Positions 58,000 to 64,000 of a DNA stretch of 64,000 nt are shown here, piece by piece. The DNA is from Rhynchonema sp. JSB1_4 (Eukaryota; Nematoda; Chromadorea; Monhysterida; Xyalidae). Both the position numbers and the translations under genes were made by a program. The notes beneath the pieces were generated by a model. It did not search any database. It had not been told where the DNA came from and saw only the letters and a list, made by a program, of their open reading frames with translations. The stretch is from the NCBI GenBank assembly GCA_030248065.1, contig JASAMV010009190.1:26082-90081 (forward strand), written 5' to 3'. How positions within the stretch are numbered: the first letter of the stretch is position 1; each line of letters starts with the position of its first letter.

Positions 58000-60900
58000 A
58001 CGCATAGCCACAACAGTGGACAAAACCGGACAGTGCAAAACCGGACGGTGCGGAATACCGTAACATATAAAGAAATCCGAAAGCGGTTTGTTTGATCATC
58101 TACATATTTTGAGTCCGTTCTGCATCTTTTTTCACGGTGCTCAGCCGCTCAGGAGGACCATGGCCGCTTCTCACATTGTCCTTACAGACCAGTTGTCCAA
58201 TGTAGAGCCACTCTCGGAGTTCCGGCTTGCACACGGTTCCTAGTTGGGAAATGTTAGTTGACGTCGTCGGCCGGCCATGCCATACAGTACGGCGGCGTCG
58301 GCGTTTATAGCAAGCACCGCGAACAGGTGACGTCGAGCCCGCCTGTGGTTCCTCCAGTCCTTTTTGCTGGGGGTCAGTCGGTACTGGTGGATGGCATAGT
58401 CCTTGAATCTTGAAATACGCTCACTACAGTACAGACAAATGTCACGCGATCAAGGTCAAATTGAGATTGGACCGATGATGAAGCTTGACACAATAAAGTG
58501 TCGCAATTTGTTGCAGACCATCTGCGGCGTTGACGGCTACTATTTGAAGCCGAAGACCAAACACGAGATGTCACGAATTGTGCTTCGATGCTTGCCCGCC
58601 GCATCCAACAAAGCCGATGATTACGCTGATGTGGTCGTGCCGTTCCTCAACGATTACGCCATTCCGTTGCTGAAACTGTGCACTCGGGTGAAACATCTGG
58701 TGATTGACGCAAAGTGTGGATCTCGGCATTCGAAATTCTAATATCAAATTATATTTTTATGATCCATTTGTTTATCCGCACGCAGGAACATTGGAGAGTT
58801 GCGTGGTGCATCAATGGAACGATTAATTGATATGATTGGCTGTACGATGCCGCGAATCAATGAAGTGACGCTGAAAATGCATCTGAATGGTTGGTTTGCT
58901 TGATTGAACGTGTGTTGTTCACAAGAGCCGGATCTGCAGAAACTGAATTATCCGGCTTGATCACCGAGTTCCATGCTACTCTGCATCATCATGAACTGTC
59001 AAGCCGTAGGGATTGTGCAATGATTGTGTCAAGTCTTCCACAGGCGACCATGACAGTGCACATTTGGGCCGTTTGTTGTCCGTCGCTATGCGGCGTGCAG
59101 CCAAACTGCACCTCGACGTTTCGGATGGAGAAGATGAACCAAAATTGGACATCCTGCCCGCATTAACTCCGTACGCGCAAAAATCAAGTATTCGGGTACG
59201 AATTGGTGGCCGTTTTTGTCTAGTATCTCCAATTCTGGTAACGCCAGTTTGATGTTTTTGTATCAATTTTGCAGCGCCTTGAGCTCGAATCGCAATCGGC
59301 AGCCAATCAGGTGATGGATTTGTTTGCTAAGGATTCTCCTGACGACCTCGGTCTTGTGCATCTTAAGATCCCACTGAACGATTTGCAGCGATGGGCAAAT
59401 TTCGTTAAATTGTTCGTTTTCTGTTGGGCATACACGGTTGTTAGGTGTCGAACGTGCGGTATTTTTTTTTGGGAGGAGGGCACATGTCATATCTTGTGCA
59501 CGCGCACTGGTGTCGCTGACTTGATGTACCTTTCGTGAAAACAGTGAAACGGGCATAAAAACGCTTCAAAGCACAATTCATGCAGTGGTTTATTTTTTTG
59601 TAACACCCGTTTATGTTACTGTTATTCACATTTCACAGTTTCAAAATGGAAACGTACGTACCAAACGAAACAAAGCAAACCACCCATTTGCAATTTGCAG
59701 CTTGTCCGTTGGCGCACTGAAATCGTTGGCGCTTGAAATTCGTGACGTCACAGCGGTCGATATCAGACAGCAGATACTTGGTGTGGTGCGCAATCATGCC
59801 GATGTGTTCGCTAATCTTCGCACAGTCGACATTGTGATGTCTGGCAATCAGTGCAATGATGCGACAATTAAGAATGGTTCGGCCAACAATGGGCGACATT
59901 CAATTGCGCGACATTTTCGAGCGTCGTTTCAGTTGACTGTTTGTCGAAATTCATGTTACCAGTAAATCTCCAATGCTAAAAGTCAGATTATTGATCATGT
60001 CAACGACCAATCCCCACCAAATTTGGCTGACATCAGTATGTGTTTTTACCACAGTTCAATATGCAGGCAAGGACCTCGTCTCGTTGTTCACAATGTTGTC
60101 CAGTTACCCGCACCTCAAGTCATTCAATATTTGCCCGAAAGATGACTCCTATGACAACACCAGCCAAGTGCCCATCACATTGACGGATTTCAACACGATG
60201 ATCAGTGGATTTGTACCGCCGTTGACGCACAAAAAGGGCAAAACCAAAGAGCCGAAGAATCCCAGGGGTCGTTCGTTCATTTCGGGCTCAGTCACGACCT
60301 GTGGCGACTCATCTATGTTGACTCGTACGATGCGGATGTGAGTTTCGCACGTTGTTTGTTGGACTCTTGAAGTTGGTTTTTGCATTCCACACGTGACTTT
60401 TGCTGAAATGTGTGCTTTTATATTCAGCCAAACAACGATGAAGAGCAAGACCTGTTTGACGTTGACCGGGAGGCATTTTTCTCGGCGATGGAAGCACAAT
60501 TTGGTTATCGATTTGTTCACGATGATGAGGACGAAGATTTCCCATGTCATTTCAGTTGGCGTCAGTTGATTTATCATTTATAGTGTTTTAGTCTTCACAT
60601 AATTTTACCTGTGTTTCTTCGTTTGCGGAAGGGAACTCACCGAGCGTTGTGGGCCAACATCCAGCAGCCCGTGGTAGAGGTGCGTATTATAGGAGAGAGA
60701 TTCCCCAACCCGCTTGATCTTTGACACAAACTTTTTTTTTAAAACGCCCAGATGACCAAAATATGACCCTAAAAAATTGGAAAAGGCTCATGTTGGGAAG
60801 AAAACGTGGTTAAACGAAGTAATTCTATGTGTCCTGAGGCAAAATAAACGGGTTTCAACCTACCCCTTATGGATTATTGATAAATGAACACCACTTTTGC

Positions 60901-61333
60901 TCTTGGCGACAGCTTGCACGAATGAGACACCACACAACAAGTAAAAGTAGCGATTCGGGATTCAAATTCGGGACTTACGGGGGGAAACTAGGGGGAAACT
61001 GCAACATAATGCATCGTCTCGGCCCACTCGCTGCAATCTTCGGCCCGGCCCTGTCAAGAAGTCAGAAATCGTGGCCCGATCCTCCTGTTTTCCAGCTCCG
61101 ACGTCATTGGAGATCTATTTCAAAATCGGGCGCACGTGTTTTGAGTTTACGATGATGGACGCTGATGGTGGAGTGAAGGGCTCGGGTTTCGGTTCAGACT
61201 GTTCATAGCGTAATCGCAAACCATTTGGGAAGAAGGTGTTTGAAAATTGAAACTTCTGGCTTGATTGGTTGGTTGTTGTTGTGTTTGGTCTTGGTGCTGT
61301 CATTTGCCATCTCATTTATTTTGAACATGTAAT

Positions 61334-61708
61334 TTGCATTCAGCCTCAGCGTGTCTGATTTTTGAGTCTATGTTTTCACGATTGCTAACCAATAAAAGTT
61401 GCGAGTTTGTGATGGGTCTGTCTTTGTTGTTTGTGGCTTGCACATTGGTTGCCGCTGCCGGTGCTTCATATCGTGTGCGCACTGTTACTGTTACCGTATT
61501 TTATGAGATGTGCCATTTTGCAATCCTGATGAGTTTAGGTGCTGTTGCACTCGTGAAGCCATTCAGGCCTTGTTGGCGCATTTTGCTATCAATTTATCCA
61601 TCGCTTGTGGTGTCGCCTCTGCACCACGAAGAAGAATGTTCATCGAAATGTTCCATTGTGGGGATGGGGATGAGATTGAAACTGCTGAAGATGAACCTGC
61701 CCAGGTAG
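61334..61708 (+). CDS. Right-arm copy of the small unrecognised open frame
   Basis: Identical in predicted product to 50876-51250 (MHSASACLIFESMFSRLL...). Same uncertainty: two hydrophobic stretches, no recognised family, possibly non-coding. Confidence 0.3.
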   Translation: MHSASACLIFESMFSRLLTNKSCEFVMGLSLLFVACTLVAAAGASYRVRTVTVTVFYEMCHFAILMSLGAVALVKPFRPCWRILLSIYPSLVVSPLHHEEECSSKCSIVGMGMRLKLLKMNLPR

Positions 61709-61740
61709 CATTTGTGAAATGATATATTTGGAACCCCGAT

Positions 61741-63331
61741 TTAAAGGCAGTCTACGGGAGGTTGTCACTCAGCCCCCGAATACCGTAACCCACCGTAATT
61801 TTGATCTGCAAGGATCGTGTCGAGACCATTTTGTTTTTTATCTATGTTTTGCATGTTAGCGCCAACACCAACCAACATTTCCAAGTTTTGGTGATCGACG
61901 CGCATGATGACAATTTCCAGCTTGCTGCCGCTAATAAAGGCAGTCTACGGGAGGTTGTCACTCAGCCCCGAATACCGTAACCCACCGTAATTTTGATCTG
62001 CAAGGACCGTTTCGAGACCATTTTGTTTTTTATCTATGTTTTGCATGTTAGCGCCAACACCAACCAACATTTCCAAGTTTTGGTGATCGACGCGCATGAT
62101 GACAATTTCCAGCTTGCTGCCGCTAATAAAGGCAGTCTGCGGGAGGTTGTCACTCAGCCCCCGAATACCGTAACCCACCGCAAGCGAGATCGTTGCGAGA
62201 CCCACGCTGATCGCTGCTTATCGACACGTGTATTAGCGGCAGCAAGCTGGAAATTGTCATCATGCGCGCGATCACCAAAACTTCGAAATGTTGGTTGGTG
62301 TTGGCGCTAACACGCAAAACATAGATAAAAAAACAAATTGGTCTCGACACGATCCTTGCAGATCAATATTACGGTGGGTTACGGTATTCGGGGGCTGAGT
62401 GACAACCTCCCGTAGATTGCCTTTACACGTGTTGATAAGCAGCGATCAGCATGGGTCTCGCAACGATCTCTCTCTTGCGGTGGTTACGGTATTCGGGGGC
62501 TGAGTGACAACCTCCCGTAGACGGTAGCTAGACACTTGTTGACTAATCAACAAGTGTCCTATACGCAGCGGTGTTTATACCACTTGTTGAATGTGGTTAA
62601 GAATAAAACACGCAGCCAAGCTAATACGCTATCAACAAGTGGTCTAAACTACGCTGCGTATAGGACACTTGTTGATAGTGCATAAGAATAAATGGCATTT
62701 TTGGCAACACTGTCAACAAGTGGCATAAATCACGCTGCGTATAGGACACTTGTTGATAGTGGATAAGGATAAATGGCATTACAGTCAATAAGTGGTATTT
62801 TTTAATATAAACCATGAGCAAGAAGATATCCATGATACTTCATGGTTAGCGTTTACGCGAACGTGTTATGTTACGTCTCGTCATGTCAGCAAAAGCGCTG
62901 ATTCAATTTCAGGATTATGTATGTGTTGTGCCTGTGCGTCTTGTGGGCCCGCACACATCTCGAAAAAGTCGGTGCTCTGGCAAATATATGTACTATTGTC
63001 ATGCCACAGTCCATCTATCATTGTCCACTTGTTGGCAACCATGTATACCTGTGTATTTTTGGTATAAATGGCATTTTTATCAACACAGTCAACAACTGTG
63101 TTATACGCAGCGTTGTTTATACCAGTTGTTGACTGTAATGCCAAAAATGCCATTTATGCCATTTATTCTTATGCACTATCAACAAGTGTCCTATACGCAG
63201 CGTGATTCATACCACTTGTTGACTATTGCCAAAAATGCCATTTATGCCAAAAATGCCATAAATGCCATAAATATAAATGGCATTTATGGCAATCGTCAAC
63301 AAGTGTCCACACACGCCGTAGACTGCCTTTA
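61741..63331. mobile_element. Nested MITE-2 array (right arm)
   Basis: Mirror of 49252-50842, with the same nested order, so the array pre-dates the duplication. Confidence 0.85.
62523..63315. mobile_element. Foldback element FB2, right-arm copy
   Basis: Mirror of 49268-50060; flanked by CCGTAGAC (62515-62522, 63316-63323), the reverse of GTCTACGG. Confidence 0.9.
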
Positions 63332-63375
63332 TGATCGTTGAATTTTTAAATTTCTCGCATTTCTCACTATATCAG

Positions 63376-64000
63376 GAAGCTGACCTGACGCCAGGTGTGC
63401 CCATCCCAGCCCAACTGCTGCCGTTGTTTGGCAAGTTGATCTTTCCTCACGTGACCCACGCCACAGACCGAACGTCGTTGTCGTTAGTCTGTCGTGATTT
63501 CCATCGAATGTTGTACACCAGTGACGCGTGGAGCAACATTGAGGCGCTGGTTGGTTGGCCAAACCTAGTTGTACGAGTGTCCAGTTCCAGTTATGGTTCA
63601 TATTTTTGAAACTTCGCGACGCAAGAAAAGTACCTGAAAAAGGGAGCCAAACTGAACTTGAAAATTGCAAGTGTCTAAAAGATCTCTGTCAGCGTAGGGC
63701 AAGATTGCCAAGTGGTTCAAGTAGCTTCCCTGGGGGCTAAACTAAGAGTGGTGCAAGCTATTACCAGATACCAGTGCTGTGGCTGGGGTGGGGGTCCCCA
63801 CAATTGTACCCTACTCGCCCCGGCCCGTGCACGCTACCCGCCCCGCTCTGGTACCCCTACCCGCCCCGCCCTGGTACCCTACCCGCCCCGATTTTTACCC
63901 TCAAAATGCCCATTTTTCGGTCAAAAGTGCCCAAATTTGGACCGAAAACCCTAAAAAGTGCAAAAAATCTCGCGCTGCGCGCGATATATGTACTTTTTAG
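63376..64000 (+). CDS. Gene J', right-arm copy of the J F-box exon (continues past the window)
   Basis: The exon 63376-63549 (174 nt, 58 codons) duplicates the J F-box: TPGVPIPAQLLPLFGKLIFP, TDRTSLSLVCRDFHRML, AWSNI, then gttggt. The rest of the window is intron, including the CAGTG element from 63772. Whether the downstream J exons are also duplicated cannot be seen here. Confidence 0.65.
63772..64000. mobile_element. CAGTG-type hAT-like element, right-arm copy (cut by the window edge)
   Basis: Mirror of 48583-48811: CAGTGCTGTGGC preceded by CCAGATAC, then repeated CCCTACCCGCCCCG words. One extra C in this arm near 63860. Confidence 0.85.

Larger units (their letters stand above)
56841..61208 (+). 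pseudogene. F-box-like family gene K', right-arm copy with F-box exon but a frameshift
   Basis: The F-box exon (56841-57008, 168 nt, in the unique spacer) reads PAPIPPRLLAMFGKLVFPYL, EDRTSLSLVCRQFNQMLY, AWTHIRQM before gttggc. The next exon (58517 to about 58735) starts TICGVDGYYLKPKTKHEM with matching phase, and the remaining exons mirror left-arm K up to stop 61206-61208. In the exon with DLVSLFTMLSSYPHLKSF one G is missing near 60270 relative to the left arm, turning PRGRFVHFGLSHDLWRL into PRGRSFISGSV and losing the CWRLVVP-type block. This could be a true lesion or a single-base sequence error; if an error, this copy would be intact apart from its unidentified first exon. Confidence 0.6.
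57348..64000. repeat. Right arm of the giant inverted duplication (cut by the window edge)
   Basis: Inverted partner of 48583-55237. It runs to the last base of the window, so the true arm is probably longer. Confidence 0.95.

Noticed and set aside
48583..64000. Palindrome as a pure fold-back sequencing artefact
   Set aside because: The arms differ by multiple substitutions and small indels, and the right spacer edge carries a MITE absent from the left; an assembly cause cannot be fully excluded without reads.

Overview
This is intron-rich eukaryotic DNA, most likely from an invertebrate animal. The one confidently named gene is a ten-exon mitochondrial succinyl-CoA ligase alpha subunit on the minus strand. 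There are no bacterial operons and no rRNA, tRNA or CRISPR array that I can support. Most of the remaining coding DNA is a tandem family of F-box-like genes whose introns are packed with short non-autonomous DNA transposons (MITEs, foldback elements and hAT-like deletion derivatives). I cannot place the organism more closely. All exon models come from reading splice sites and frames by eye.

Layout. 1-3.1 kb: the first codons of a minus-strand gene leaving the window, then G-rich MITEs and a 1.2-kb foldback element. 3.7-7.5 kb: SUCLG1 (minus), with two hAT-like insertions in introns. 8-10.7 kb: nested MITEs. 10.9-11.9 kb: a plus-strand TPR-type gene. 12.8-36.3 kb: four minus-strand members of the F-box-like family (B 12.8-17.9, E 18.7-24.0, pseudogene C 24.9-27.6, D 28.9-36.3). 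37-42.2 kb: two tandem four-helix membrane-protein genes resembling TMEM272 and one unrecognised partial gene. 42.7-49.2 kb: family member J. 48.58-64 kb: a giant inverted duplication with arms of about 6.65 kb around a 2.1-kb spacer. It carries family member K in both arms, a second copy of the start of J, and a nested transposon array. The right arm reaches the window edge, so the palindrome probably continues.

The F-box-like family has one plan: a short lysine-rich first exon; a 168-174-nt F-box exon that always ends just after AWxxI; LRR-like exons; a strongly conserved DIRQQ...TIK..G then DLVSL module; a CWRLVVP block; an ALHAQFGPERFNG block; and a VTIAF.V..RAFE block, usually ending in an acidic tail. 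By general F-box knowledge these may be SCF-type ubiquitin-ligase adaptors with a variable substrate side; that role is inference. The most interesting signals are the inverted duplication with complementary damage in its two K copies, the family itself, and a foldback transposon family whose internal hairpin-like units change in concert with its termini. Many insertions carry exact 8-bp or TA target duplications, so their order can be read directly.
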